DNA of 64,000 bases from Spirochaetota bacterium. Lineage in GTDB: Bacteria > Spirochaetota > Spirochaetia > DTKZ01. Within the stretch, counting starts at the first letter, position 1; the number at the start of each line of letters is the position of its first letter. The stretch covers positions 1-64,000 of the forward strand of contig JAOABU010000063.1 in assembly GCA_026418195.1 (NCBI GenBank). Direction: 5' to 3'. Under the pieces are notes generated by a model, which worked only from the letters and a program-made list of their open reading frames with translations, made no database searches and was not told where the DNA came from. Both the position numbers and the translations under genes were made by a program. Shown in pieces: positions 10,272 to 19,943 of the stretch.

Positions 10272-10333
10272 AGTAAAACGCCTTCCTCCTGCGTCAGCCA
10301 GGATGCTTTCGGGGAAGGCGTTCACTGCTTGCT
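10272..10333 (-). terminator. Probable terminator after ppdK
   Basis: A 10-bp inverted repeat, AACGCCTTCC and GGAAGGCGTT, encloses a 26-nt loop with an inner TCCTG/CAGGA stem, and on the minus strand is followed by TTTTACTTGTT. It lies just past the ppdK stop. The T run is weak, so termination may be partial. Confidence 0.55.
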
Positions 10334-10342
10334 TCAGGCTAC

Positions 10343-12955
10343 CTAAGTACCCTTTTGGGAAAGATTGTACTGAGCAATAGCGAGCTTTGCGATGGGGATC
10401 CCATAGGGTGAACAGGAAACGTAATTCATTCCTACCTGCTGTGCAAAAGGGATGTTCTCCGGCTCCGCTCCATGTTCTCCACATAGACCCAGCACAATGT
10501 CTGGTCGCACCAATCGAGCCCGCTCCGACGCAATCTTGATCATTTCTTTCACCTGATCGCCCAATACCTTGAATGGGTTCTGGGGAAGTAGGTCCATTTC
10601 GTTGTAATCGGAAAAGAAGTTGTTGAAATCATCCCGGGAAAGTCCATTGGTAGTTTGGGTTAAGTCGTTGGTTCCGAAGCTGAAGAACTCGGCATATCGG
10701 GCAATTTCGCCAGCCTGGAGGGCAGCGGCAGGTAGTTCGATCATGGAACCAACCCGATAGTGGATGGGTTCTTCGAATCCAAACTGTTTTCGTACTTCCT
10801 CTTCGATATCTCGGATCCCTACGATAGTTTTTCCTTCGATCTTTTTTCCATTCCGGATAATCTTTACCTCGGAAGCGGTCATGACCACAGGAATCATGAT
10901 TTCCGGAATGACATTCACCCCTTCCTTCTTCAAGCGATACGCCGCTTCGAAGATGGCCCGTACCTGCATATTGTAAATCTCTGGGTACGAAATAGCGATA
11001 CGAACCCCTCGATGCCCTAACATGGGGTTTACTTCCCGAAGCAAGTCACACCGCGCTTTCACTTCTTCGGGTGTCATCTTTCGCTTCCGTTTTTGGAGGT
11101 ATTTCACAAAGTCTGCCATTCCTTCCTTCGTGTGAGGAAGGAACTCATGTAAGGGTGCATCGAGAAGTCGAATCGTTACCGGGAACCCTTCCATGATTTT
11201 AAAAAGCTGATAGAAGTCTTCGGATTGGTCTTTCTTCAATTCTTCTAGCACTGCTAATCGCTCTTCCTGGGTCTCCGCAAAAATCATGTAACGGAACCGA
11301 TTGATCCGATCCTCGTTGAAAAACATATGTTCAGTTCGGCACAAACCGATTCCCGGCGCTTTGAACAACCGGGCTAACTGGGCGTCTTTCGGTTGATCCG
11401 CATTGGCATGTACGTCGAAGCCATAGATGTACTTCTGCACGATTTCCAGAAGTTCCAATAAACCGGAATCTTCCGGCGTTGGTTTCATAAGGGTCCCTTT
11501 CCCTAAGTAAATAGCAGGAGGATCGTAATAAGGGACGTTCAACGTGATCACATCACCCTCTTTCACCAAGTTTCCTGCTATTTTCATTCCCTCTTTCGTG
11601 AACTCTATCTCAGGGTATACCAGAGCTACTTTTCCAAGGCTTCGAGCCACTACTGGCGCATGGGACGCATATCCCCCCTCTGAAGTTAGAACTCCTTTGG
11701 CTACTTCAATGGCTTTCACGTCTTCGGCAAAGGTAGCAGGCATCGCCAGTATGAAATCTGTAGATTGGTTTGTCTGAACTGCCTGTCGATAGGCTTTTAG
11801 AAGGGCATCGGTAGAGAAGTATACTTTTCCTATAGCTGCTCCTACAGCACCCGCAATTCCTCCGGTAACTTTCGGATACTTCTTGACCGACGTAGGATCC
11901 AAGGTAGGATGAAGTATCTCCGAAAGTCTTCCAGGTTTAATCGCTTTGATGACAAACTCTTCATCTACGATCCCTTCGTTCAATAGATCGAGGAGACTCT
12001 TGATTTCCGCCTGTGTAGATTTGTTCGCTGCAGGTTGTTGATCAATAATCCAAAGTTCCCCATTTTCTACCGTAAATCGCACCCGTCGGATCTCCTTGAA
12101 CTTCCGTTCCAGTTGTTTGCCAATTTCCTGTAAACGGTTCAAAATCCTAGGTTCTATCTTGGCTATGGGAGTCCCTTCCTTTTCCCGTTCATCAAAGGCT
12201 TGGGTGAAGAACTCCCCCATCAAAGCATTTTCTCCGCTGATGATATTGTGGGTAAAGAAGCTGCCAAAACAACTCTTCTCGTTGAAATTTCCAAACACCA
12301 TCGTCTGGATTAGAAGGGCTGAATCTTCACTGGTAGTGTTTTCCTCTATGACCTTTCGGAAGAGGTTGATAACGAACATGAGCTGCTGATACGCATCTGT
12401 ATAGATTTCTTCTGGATAGAGGGACCGGAAGTTTTTAAAAGCCCGTTGAAGAGCAGCTTTCGTTTCTCCGTCCAACGCCTTACGATACGCTTTCAGTTTG
12501 GAAATCCGGTCCTTGTCAGTCTGAGTGAGAAGTTCCAAGTCTATGATGTGTTGAATCACGTTACAATACTCGTGGTATGCAAACTTTTCACCCACAAAAG
12601 CTCCGAACCCCTCGATGGTTGAATCGCACAATCCAATGTTGTGTATGGATTGTGTATTCACGATGTTAAGCATGGGGCTCTCTACTACCTTTACCAGCAG
12701 GGGATTCGAGGGATCGTTAAACCCTTTCCCAAAGGCTTTCTCTGTCTTGTCCAAAGGTTCCTTCAGGACCTCCCATACCTTATATGTCGTTCTAGGTAAG
12801 GATCGTACTGTAGCATTGGGAAGGATAAAACCGGGAGAGGTAGGGATATTGAGGGTAGCCAATTCAACGATCCGCCTTCCTCGATTTCCAATAGCTTCGA
12901 TAGCCTCCGGGCTGTCATCGTATTGGCCGTTACAGAAAAAGTAATAATCTGCCAT
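10343..12955 (-). CDS. ppdK: Pyruvate, phosphate dikinase
   Basis: An 870-residue enzyme interconverting pyruvate, ATP and Pi with PEP, AMP and PPi; the length matches the 874-residue clostridial enzyme. In spirochaetes it usually works in glycolysis as a PPi-linked pyruvate-forming step. The N-terminal ATP-grasp region is followed by the phosphohistidine motif GGYASHAPVVAR (His near residue 432) and the PEP/pyruvate barrel with GLCRTEHMFF, RGVRI and CGEHGAEP. The usual Thr two residues before the catalytic His is Ala here, which would prevent the Thr phosphorylation used by PPDK regulatory proteins. It is the last gene of the cfpA operon, starting 8 nt after the previous stop with GAGG as its ribosome site. 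Confidence 0.96.
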   Translation of the reverse strand: MADYYFFCNGQYDDSPEAIEAIGNRGRRIVELATLNIPTSPGFILPNATVRSLPRTTYKVWEVLKEPLDKTEKAFGKGFNDPSNPLLVKVVESPMLNIVNTQSIHNIGLCDSTIEGFGAFVGEKFAYHEYCNVIQHIIDLELLTQTDKDRISKLKAYRKALDGETKAALQRAFKNFRSLYPEEIYTDAYQQLMFVINLFRKVIEENTTSEDSALLIQTMVFGNFNEKSCFGSFFTHNIISGENALMGEFFTQAFDEREKEGTPIAKIEPRILNRLQEIGKQLERKFKEIRRVRFTVENGELWIIDQQPAANKSTQAEIKSLLDLLNEGIVDEEFVIKAIKPGRLSEILHPTLDPTSVKKYPKVTGGIAGAVGAAIGKVYFSTDALLKAYRQAVQTNQSTDFILAMPATFAEDVKAIEVAKGVLTSEGGYASHAPVVARSLGKVALVYPEIEFTKEGMKIAGNLVKEGDVITLNVPYYDPPAIYLGKGTLMKPTPEDSGLLELLEIVQKYIYGFDVHANADQPKDAQLARLFKAPGIGLCRTEHMFFNEDRINRFRYMIFAETQEERLAVLEELKKDQSEDFYQLFKIMEGFPVTIRLLDAPLHEFLPHTKEGMADFVKYLQKRKRKMTPEEVKARCDLLREVNPMLGHRGVRIAISYPEIYNMQVRAIFEAAYRLKKEGVNVIPEIMIPVVMTASEVKIIRNGKKIEGKTIVGIRDIEEEVRKQFGFEEPIHYRVGSMIELPAAALQAGEIARYAEFFSFGTNDLTQTTNGLSRDDFNNFFSDYNEMDLLPQNPFKVLGDQVKEMIKIASERARLVRPDIVLGLCGEHGAEPENIPFAQQVGMNYVSCSPYGIPIAKLAIAQYNLSQKGT

Positions 12956-12963
12956 AATTAACC

Positions 12964-13899
12964 TCAGAACAGATCTAGAACGCGATTCACCGCGCCCCGA
13001 AGGAATACTTCAAACCTTGGGCTTGCGCCTTCATACAGGTACTTCTGAAGCTTAGCAACATCCTTTATGTTATCCCCTACCACACTGATCATGATGGGAG
13101 TGCCATGCTTCACTTTCCCCCACTTGAAGAGCGCATTGATGTCATTGATCCGCTCGTTCTCGTACCAGATCAACACATCCAAATCAGGATACTTCGCTTT
13201 ATAGCTCTCGATGATTCGTTTCCACGCCTCGACATTTCCATTGTGGAATAGTTCGTTGGTAACTAGGACTCCATACTTAGGGGTCATGCGTTTTTTTACA
13301 GAGGGCCCTTTGGAAGCTTCCACAGTAGGAGAAGTCTTCGGAACCCGCTCCTCGATAGGGGCTACTTCCTTCCTTTTCGGGGAGGTATACTCAGGTCGTG
13401 TCGAAATTTTACCTCCATCTAATAGGGTAATTGTATCCTTTACCGCAGTATCCAATATATTACCATCCACCGAATCGGATCCTACTGGGCCCGCATACAC
13501 CACCACCAATTCATCCTTTATGAGAGGAAGAGCTTGTTCCCAATGCTCGGCTTTCTTAGGGTTGATGAGGAACGTTCCCGCTTGGGGAGAAGCATACATC
13601 AAGACGAGTTGGATTCGGTCCCATGGACGAAACACAGAAAGGAGGTCCTTTACATCGTCCCAACCTCTCTGAATATTGTGGGATCTGAACACATAGGAAA
13701 ATTTATCTACCAAAAGGGCACTTAGGATCGTTTTTACCTGTTCCCTTCGTACCTCTCCGCTCTCCAATGATTCGTTCAATAGATCCGCCAAGTTTGCCCC
13801 TTCTTGGATCTCCCCCACATACCGATTTACCAGTTTAAAATGGCGCAAAGCCGTGTTAAAACCGGCTTTGCGCGCAAGAAAATTCAGTTCGTTTTCCAT
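12964..13899 (-). CDS. Hypothetical protein of the cfpA-ppdK operon
   Basis: A 311-residue cytoplasmic protein that I do not recognise by domain. It has an N-terminal domain (about 1-165, helical then alpha/beta), a low-complexity linker rich in Pro, Ser, Lys and Glu (about 165-205), and a compact alpha/beta C-terminal domain (about 205-311, starting KYGVLVTNELFHNGN). There is no signal peptide, and it lies 3 nt after cfpA and 8 nt before ppdK. From memory, T. pallidum also has one gene between cfpA (TP0748) and ppdK (TP0746), so this is probably the same family. Tight coupling to the filament gene suggests a filament-associated role, which is inference. Confidence 0.75.
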   Translation of the reverse strand: MENELNFLARKAGFNTALRHFKLVNRYVGEIQEGANLADLLNESLESGEVRREQVKTILSALLVDKFSYVFRSHNIQRGWDDVKDLLSVFRPWDRIQLVLMYASPQAGTFLINPKKAEHWEQALPLIKDELVVVYAGPVGSDSVDGNILDTAVKDTITLLDGGKISTRPEYTSPKRKEVAPIEERVPKTSPTVEASKGPSVKKRMTPKYGVLVTNELFHNGNVEAWKRIIESYKAKYPDLDVLIWYENERINDINALFKWGKVKHGTPIMISVVGDNIKDVAKLQKYLYEGASPRFEVFLRGAVNRVLDLF

Positions 13900-13902
13900 A
13901 GG

Positions 13903-15873
13903 TTAGAGCTCTTGTAACTCGTCAGACCCGCCTCGCTTTTTCGGGGGTGTTACATCTGCTTTCCCCTTCACCTCTTCTTTGGATTCCTCTCCCGTCGCAT
14001 ATTTCGGGGTTTCCTTCGGAAGGGTTTTCACGATAGGCTCGTCAATTTCAGAGGTGAAGTGCTGCGTAATATCTTCCCGCACAGTAGATCGTCTGCGCTT
14101 GAAGGTAGCGAAGGCAGCATCCTGGAATCCTTTGGAAATTCCATGGAGGAACTCGTTCAACACGTTAGCCATCTGCATCAATGTGTATTTCTTCCGTTTA
14201 ATGCTGGTAATATTGATATCCAGAAGGAGCCCAGGCTGGATATGGTACGGATTGATCAAGTAATCGAACGCCTCGAACTCTTTTTCCAGGAAATCAACCC
14301 TCTGATCCAGGATCACTCGAGTCTGGGGATTCTGGTACCCATAGATGATTTTGATCTTTTCCCTGCACTTAGCCAGCATTTTCTTGTACAGGTTCTTCTC
14401 GTACAGGTAGGTTCGGTTCAGTCGTTCTACATCGGTCTCCTCTGCTTTAATTAAAGTGATCTCGTTCCACACCTTTTCGATTTCTTCGTAGAGTGGTTCG
14501 GTGCTTTCTTTTTTCGCTTTCGCTCTCCGGATTCTCCCCGCTACCTTTCGGCTTAAATCTTCGAAATCGTTCACCTTGAAGCTGGACTTGCTGCTCTGAT
14601 AAATCGCTTCTACTACGTCCCACAGATGCTGAATTTCGTTCTTGAAGGACTCCATCTGTTTGTCGTAGGCGGCTTGTTCCTTCTGTAGTTGTTCCGCATC
14701 GTAATACTTGAGGCGAATCACATACCGTTCATCGGGAAGGTTTGCTTCATTCACATCCTCATACTCGCGAATGATCAGTTCCCTTGCATTCTTTAAGTTT
14801 TCAATGTACTGGTAGCCCATCTTGCTGGTATCGAGGATCGAGGTAAGGGAGTTCACCGCTGTGTTGAATCCACGATTTCGGATATTCTCCAGATCTACGA
14901 TCTTCTTTAAGTTTTCCCGAATATTGAGGGGATCGAACTCCTTTGGATCGATCTCTGCTCGAAGTCCTTCGATTTTATCCATTAGGTTCTTAGCAAGGAA
15001 CGTGTACCGTTTGGACTTTTCATTCTCCACGTCGTCATCTGTATAGTTGGGAACCCGTTTCATTTTCTCAAAGAGGAGCTCCGTATCCTGCAACTCTTCC
15101 TTTCCTTCATCCACCAGCTGCTCCTGTAGAGCTTCCACTTCTTTTTCGATGAAGTTGATGATGGTTCGGGAAATTTGATCCTTGATGATATACTCTACCG
15201 TTGCCTGATACTGGAAAATCGGGCTAATCAACTCGGAATCAAGGATGTTCACGGATAACTTTACATCCGTTACGGTTTTGGGCTTGGTCAGGTTGTCTTT
15301 GAAAGCACACTTGACCACGGAATATGCATTCTCACCCCGGATGAAAGCACCTACATCCGTCTTCTGCCTCAACAGCGAGTTCGTCTCGTTCTCTAAGTCG
15401 TTTAACCCTCTCTGGATATGACCATGGAGGTGGCCGTACATGTTCACGATGGATTTTTCGATTTCACCCGTATTGAACTTGTCTGCACCGGCAATCTGAT
15501 CCAGCATCTCGGCGATCTCTTTGGGAGAATACCGAGCAAGAGTTTTGCTTTCCTCTTTGTCGATGAAGTTGCGGATCTTCTTTACCATCTCGTCTTCTGC
15601 GGTGACGATGTACCGGTTGAACATATTTTGGTAGTTCTGGTTGAAGTAGTTATAGAGTTTCTCCTTCAACCCCCCCATCACGTCCAACTTTTCCAATACT
15701 TCTTTGGGGAGTTTTGTCTGAATTACATTTAGAATATTCTCTGTTTCTTCCCGGATAACTTGTTCGAATTCCTCTTTCTGCCTTCGGCCTTCCTGAGCTA
15801 AACTGTTCCTGGACCCTACAGCCGATGGTTTAGTAGGATGAAATACATTCGGGCTCCTGGATATATCTGACAT
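13903..15873 (-). CDS. cfpA: Cytoplasmic filament protein CfpA
   Basis: A 656-residue, highly charged protein with long coiled-coil stretches across most of its length, no signal peptide and no membrane segment, ending in a Lys/Glu/Pro-rich tail (after about residue 600). Size, composition and position one gene upstream of ppdK agree with treponemal CfpA (about 678 residues in T. pallidum, from memory). CfpA forms the ribbon of cytoplasmic filaments under the inner membrane that is needed for normal chromosome segregation and cell division in Treponema denticola. The ATG at 15873 is preceded by AGGGAGGAG at a 6-nt spacing; an upstream in-frame ATG has no such site. It is the first gene of the operon, with its own promoter at 15926-15953. 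Confidence 0.85.
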   Translation of the reverse strand: MSDISRSPNVFHPTKPSAVGSRNSLAQEGRRQKEEFEQVIREETENILNVIQTKLPKEVLEKLDVMGGLKEKLYNYFNQNYQNMFNRYIVTAEDEMVKKIRNFIDKEESKTLARYSPKEIAEMLDQIAGADKFNTGEIEKSIVNMYGHLHGHIQRGLNDLENETNSLLRQKTDVGAFIRGENAYSVVKCAFKDNLTKPKTVTDVKLSVNILDSELISPIFQYQATVEYIIKDQISRTIINFIEKEVEALQEQLVDEGKEELQDTELLFEKMKRVPNYTDDDVENEKSKRYTFLAKNLMDKIEGLRAEIDPKEFDPLNIRENLKKIVDLENIRNRGFNTAVNSLTSILDTSKMGYQYIENLKNARELIIREYEDVNEANLPDERYVIRLKYYDAEQLQKEQAAYDKQMESFKNEIQHLWDVVEAIYQSSKSSFKVNDFEDLSRKVAGRIRRAKAKKESTEPLYEEIEKVWNEITLIKAEETDVERLNRTYLYEKNLYKKMLAKCREKIKIIYGYQNPQTRVILDQRVDFLEKEFEAFDYLINPYHIQPGLLLDINITSIKRKKYTLMQMANVLNEFLHGISKGFQDAAFATFKRRRSTVREDITQHFTSEIDEPIVKTLPKETPKYATGEESKEEVKGKADVTPPKKRGGSDELQEL

Positions 15874-15925
15874 ATACAACTCCTCCCTAAAAAATTTCTG
15901 GGGCAATCCCCGAGTTTCCTAATAC

Positions 15926-15953
15926 AGTATAGTACATCTTCAAAGAAAAACAA
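15926..15953 (-). promoter_or_regulatory. Probable cfpA operon promoter
   Basis: On the minus strand TTGTTT (15948-15953) and TATACT (15926-15931) are 16 nt apart, 53 nt before the cfpA start. The leader contains a small CGGGG-ATTG-CCCC hairpin ahead of the strong AGGGAGGAG ribosome site, which fits an abundantly made structural protein. Confidence 0.55.
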
Positions 15954-15973
15954 TACAGTACCTTTAACTGCTA

Positions 15974-18637
15974 CTACCTATACACCACCTCCTTCTTTTT
16001 ACTATTCAAATATTCCACAAACGCTTTGCAGTGGGACTCTTGCTGAAGCCCCGCAATAACTCCTTCCAGTTCAGACTTTTTATCCTTCGGGACTACCGAT
16101 TCTAATGTAGGACCTAGGTAGAGTTTCAAGATCCCAATCCCTTTTGCCACTTCCTGTTCGATGTATCGGGTGGTAATACCCCAGAGTGTATCCCCACGTT
16201 TCACGACATAAAGGGAAGAATCGGGTAGTTTGAATTGGTTGCCAGGATAGATCCAGTTAGGATCCGGCCGCAAATCTTTCGGCGAGTCCAATCGTCGGTA
16301 CCCATTAGCGTCTGCAATCTCGTTTACCAGGTAGAACACATCCATCACCGTGATCGAAATATTCCCAAGGGGAGGAATATTTGCCGTATAGGTAGAAGGA
16401 AATGCATCTACTTCCTTTTTCTCTTCCGCTCCTTTCTGTGCGATAGGACTCTTTTGTACAGGTGCATCTTGTTGATCCCGCCCTAGTTGAGCCTTCCCCT
16501 GAACTTGAACTTCTTTGGGTCCCTCGGAAGGTTCTCCCGCCTTTAAAAGAATATTCCCTTTTCCTATGGGTTCATCTGTTTTAGTAGTGGTGGATGTCTT
16601 ATCTTCCTCTTGTTTCAGGGATTCGCTTTTTCCCGAAGTACCATTAGGTGCTATAGATTGTTCGTGTAGCGTTTGGGTAGTAGACGTACTTCTTCCTATC
16701 CCATGAGGAAACAGATCGAATTGCCATAGGGCAACCATTAAACCAGAGAGGAATAGCCCTCCTAATAGGTACAGACCCCATCCCCGAATGAATATCTTCT
16801 GGTCTTCGGAAGATTCCCCTTTTGAAACGGCTCCCCCTAGTTCATCCTTTGAAGGTCGCATGGGGAAAGGGGGCGTTGGAGATGAAAGACTCGAAGGGGT
16901 TGCCAGCGAGGGGGTAGACTTTGGTTGGACAAGCTGTTGGGTAGAGGGTTGCGGGGATCGCGGCTCTGTATGTGAAAGATTCGATGTTGGAGATTGGAAG
17001 CTCGCTGTTGTCGCTGGTTGAGTTCCCACGGCTCTCTTGACCCGCTTAGGGGGAACCTGATGAAGGTGTTCCAGAAACCTTAACAAACGGTCCCGTTCCT
17101 GTACGAAGAACGTCTCCTCCTTTAAGGAGGTTCGTATCTTATCGATATTCTCGATCGATTTATTAGCCTGTAAGAGTTTTAAAGGAGTGAGACGCCCTTC
17201 GATTTGATAGAAGAGATGCATCCCGTTGGGGAACACCCAGAAATCCCCTACAAAGGGAATACACCCTTCTCGATCTTCAGGAAGCTGATACAAGAAAGAG
17301 TTCTTGGCCTTCCTCCTCCATCGTTCCCACACTGTTCCCTTGTTTGAAGGATCAATACTTCTAGAGAGAGTTTCTAAATTCCAAATCAGGTAGGGAATTA
17401 CAGCCTTCATTTCATTTAAAGGAAGTTCCCGAATCAGGAGAGGCTCCAAAGATTCAAAAGAAGATATACGAGGAGAGCCTTTTTTCCATTGTTCCTGGAT
17501 TAGGTTCAACGTGGAAACCATCATTCTCCACCAATCCTGTTCCAGTAGGTTTCCCACCTCAGCACAATTCTTGGCTATATTCACTCCATACGTAGCAAGT
17601 AGAGTTAAAGGAGAAGGAAGGGGTGAGGAATGAAACCGATAAGGTATGTTTCCTAAGATTCTTGTACCGATGGGTAGTCCCTTGTTTTCCAATGCTTTTT
17701 GTAAGTTGTTTCTCTCATGGGAGAAACCAGAAGAAAGATTGAACGCAATTCCAAAGGGAGAAGGAAACTCGACCGATCCTCCTTCCCCACAGAACCTGAA
17801 TCCCTGGAGATGGAAACACCCTGATGCATCAGGTTCAATCGCAAAGAGGGAAGTATCCATTCCTGAAAAAAGATTTATAATGCTTCGAAGTTGTTCGATC
17901 CGGTGGGAAGCTACCCGAAATTCCTTCTTTATAGCTACCGAGCGTTTCAACTTTTGCAGGATTCCTTCTTCAAACTGTTCTTCGATGCACCACTGGAGCA
18001 TGTCTGGATCGATCCCTGCTCGGGAAAGGGACCAGAGGAAGTCTTTGGGCACATGCACTACCCCCAATCGACCTTCATGAAAGAAATAGATTTGTTGCCC
18101 GAGAAGAATAAACCCTGGATTCTGGAATACCCTGGCCAAGTATCGTAGAGGGTTATCCTTGACAAAGGAACTTACCCGTTCTGCAAGATAAACGAAGTGA
18201 AGATCCTCCGCTTCCCGCTGCCTGAGGTTGAAAAGTTCATCCCCATTGTGGTGTACATGAAGATTCCCATTCTTAAAAAAGAAAACGATAGATTTCCCTT
18301 TTTGGGGAGGAGATTCTACAGTTTCGTACTCGAACTCGGCCACTGGAAGGTTTTTTTCGTTTAAAAATTGCTTAAGCCTTTCGATACGGACAGGATCCCC
18401 TACGAAACGGGTTTCCCCATTCAGGGGTAATTCTACATTCTCATGTTCTAGAAAGGGGTTTCCTGTATAGTTATCCGTTACGAGAACTGTAGATACATAT
18501 TTCTTGATTTCTTCTGGCAACTTGGCGCTGTTCCCGATACGCAAGAAAGGTCGATACTCCGTGTGGGAACTCCCTAGATAGATGAGGTAACATTCACCAT
18601 CGATATGGAAAACCCGTTCAGCCGGATTTTCTATCAT
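15974..18637 (-). CDS. Membrane-anchored LysM protein with large cytoplasmic region
   Basis: An 887-residue protein with an unusual order. A roughly 530-residue N-terminal region that I do not recognise is followed by a Ser/Thr/Pro/Gln-rich linker (about 540-605), one membrane segment (GWGLYLLGGLFLSGLMVALW, about 615-634), a second low-complexity linker, and a C-terminal LysM domain (YVVKRGDTLWGITTRYIE, about 820-850). With no N-terminal signal, the N-terminal part should be cytoplasmic and the LysM domain periplasmic, where it would bind peptidoglycan. It lies directly upstream of cfpA on the same strand (100 nt gap with a promoter). It could tie cytoplasmic structures to the cell wall, but that is inference. 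No enzyme motif is seen. Confidence 0.8.
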   Translation of the reverse strand: MIENPAERVFHIDGECYLIYLGSSHTEYRPFLRIGNSAKLPEEIKKYVSTVLVTDNYTGNPFLEHENVELPLNGETRFVGDPVRIERLKQFLNEKNLPVAEFEYETVESPPQKGKSIVFFFKNGNLHVHHNGDELFNLRQREAEDLHFVYLAERVSSFVKDNPLRYLARVFQNPGFILLGQQIYFFHEGRLGVVHVPKDFLWSLSRAGIDPDMLQWCIEEQFEEGILQKLKRSVAIKKEFRVASHRIEQLRSIINLFSGMDTSLFAIEPDASGCFHLQGFRFCGEGGSVEFPSPFGIAFNLSSGFSHERNNLQKALENKGLPIGTRILGNIPYRFHSSPLPSPLTLLATYGVNIAKNCAEVGNLLEQDWWRMMVSTLNLIQEQWKKGSPRISSFESLEPLLIRELPLNEMKAVIPYLIWNLETLSRSIDPSNKGTVWERWRRKAKNSFLYQLPEDREGCIPFVGDFWVFPNGMHLFYQIEGRLTPLKLLQANKSIENIDKIRTSLKEETFFVQERDRLLRFLEHLHQVPPKRVKRAVGTQPATTASFQSPTSNLSHTEPRSPQPSTQQLVQPKSTPSLATPSSLSSPTPPFPMRPSKDELGGAVSKGESSEDQKIFIRGWGLYLLGGLFLSGLMVALWQFDLFPHGIGRSTSTTQTLHEQSIAPNGTSGKSESLKQEEDKTSTTTKTDEPIGKGNILLKAGEPSEGPKEVQVQGKAQLGRDQQDAPVQKSPIAQKGAEEKKEVDAFPSTYTANIPPLGNISITVMDVFYLVNEIADANGYRRLDSPKDLRPDPNWIYPGNQFKLPDSSLYVVKRGDTLWGITTRYIEQEVAKGIGILKLYLGPTLESVVPKDKKSELEGVIAGLQQESHCKAFVEYLNSKKKEVVYR

Positions 18638-18716
18638 GCGATATAATATACTGCATTTTTCCTATTTGGTCATTGGGAGACTGTTAATTTTCTAGGAGAA
18701 ATACTACAATGCTTCT

Positions 18717-19865
18717 ATGATTCGCTGCGAGAGTTCCTACAGAAAAATTATTCCCATTGCCAGTGGCAAGGGAGGAGTAGGGAAAACCGTACTAGCTGCC
18801 AACCTAGGAATTGCTCTGGGAAAAGCAGGCTTCCGAACGATCTTGGTAGATCTAGATCTCGGCGGTTCTAACCTCCATTCTGTATTGGGCATCAAGAATA
18901 AATTCCCTGGTATTGGTAACTTTATCTCTGGGAAAACTCTTTCTTTCAAAGAGATCATCCTGCGCACCGAATACCCAAACCTATTCTTTATTCCGGGGGA
19001 TGTTCTGGTACCGGGTGCAGCAGATATCAATTACCTTCAGCGAAAGCGTATCCTAGACAACCTTCTGAAATTGGAAACTGATTACATACTTCTCGATCTT
19101 GGTTCAGGAACCCATTCCAGCACTCTGGATTTTTTTCTCAGTTCCAATGCAGGAATTCTGGTTGCCGTTCCCCAGGTGCCTTCCATTCTAAATACCTATA
19201 GCTTTCTGAAGAATGCTCTTTTTCGATTACTTTCTCGGATCTTCGCCAAGCAGAAGGAAATCTCAGAATACCTGAAATCCCTCCAAAAGGAAGCACAACC
19301 CAATTCCATTCCCGGCACAGGTAAGATCCTACAGGAGATAGAACGGATGAACCCCGAAGCCTGCGCTACCGCCAAACAGATATTGCAGGCCTTCAAGCCT
19401 CACCTGATTGTAAACATGGCTAAGCATCCTGATGATCTAGCTATCGTGGAGAGTTTAAGGAACCTGGTGCAAAAGAATTTGGAAATTCCCTTCGGATGTC
19501 TGGGAATCGTGTTTCGGGATGATCAAGTTCATGAATCCATTGAACAGATGCGTCCCCTTCTACACCTAGCTCCCGAACGACTTGTATCGAAGCAAATTCT
19601 CCGGATGGCAGAAAAAATCCTCCAGTCGAAGAACTTTCCTGATTTACCCCTCGATCTATCCCAGTACAAGGATTCTTTCGAACTTGCCGAGATTGAAGCC
19701 CACTATGACCTAGCAGAAACTACCAGTACCGAAAACGGCAAGAAACAGGAAGAAGCATTGACTCCCGAAGAGTTCCTAACTGTACTCACTGCCCAACAGA
19801 AGAAAATCAACGAACTCCAGGGCACTATCCGAATGCTCACCCTACGAGGAAGACAAGAACCTTAA
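18717..19865 (+). CDS. MinD/FlhG-like P-loop ATPase
   Basis: A 382-residue ParA/MinD superfamily ATPase. The deviant Walker A GKGGVGKT (about residues 19-26) is followed by ILVDLDLGGSNLH (switch I) and YILLDLGSGTH (switch II), and the core ends near residue 300. A charged tail (about 310-382) contains a coiled coil near its end. The closest recalled relatives are FlhG/YlxH-type proteins that set flagellar number and place; however, no flagellar genes lie nearby, so the cargo is unknown. The region carries an inserted helical segment (about 150-220) not seen in MinD. It is transcribed divergently from the LysM membrane protein, 79 nt apart, so the two may share control. Confidence 0.85.
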   Translation: MIRCESSYRKIIPIASGKGGVGKTVLAANLGIALGKAGFRTILVDLDLGGSNLHSVLGIKNKFPGIGNFISGKTLSFKEIILRTEYPNLFFIPGDVLVPGAADINYLQRKRILDNLLKLETDYILLDLGSGTHSSTLDFFLSSNAGILVAVPQVPSILNTYSFLKNALFRLLSRIFAKQKEISEYLKSLQKEAQPNSIPGTGKILQEIERMNPEACATAKQILQAFKPHLIVNMAKHPDDLAIVESLRNLVQKNLEIPFGCLGIVFRDDQVHESIEQMRPLLHLAPERLVSKQILRMAEKILQSKNFPDLPLDLSQYKDSFELAEIEAHYDLAETTSTENGKKQEEALTPEEFLTVLTAQQKKINELQGTIRMLTLRGRQEP

Positions 19866-19943
19866 TCATCCCACCATCCTTCTGAAAACGCCCTCACTCG
19901 TACAGGTTGTGGCTTAGCAGGATGCTGAAGTCCACGCGATTGC

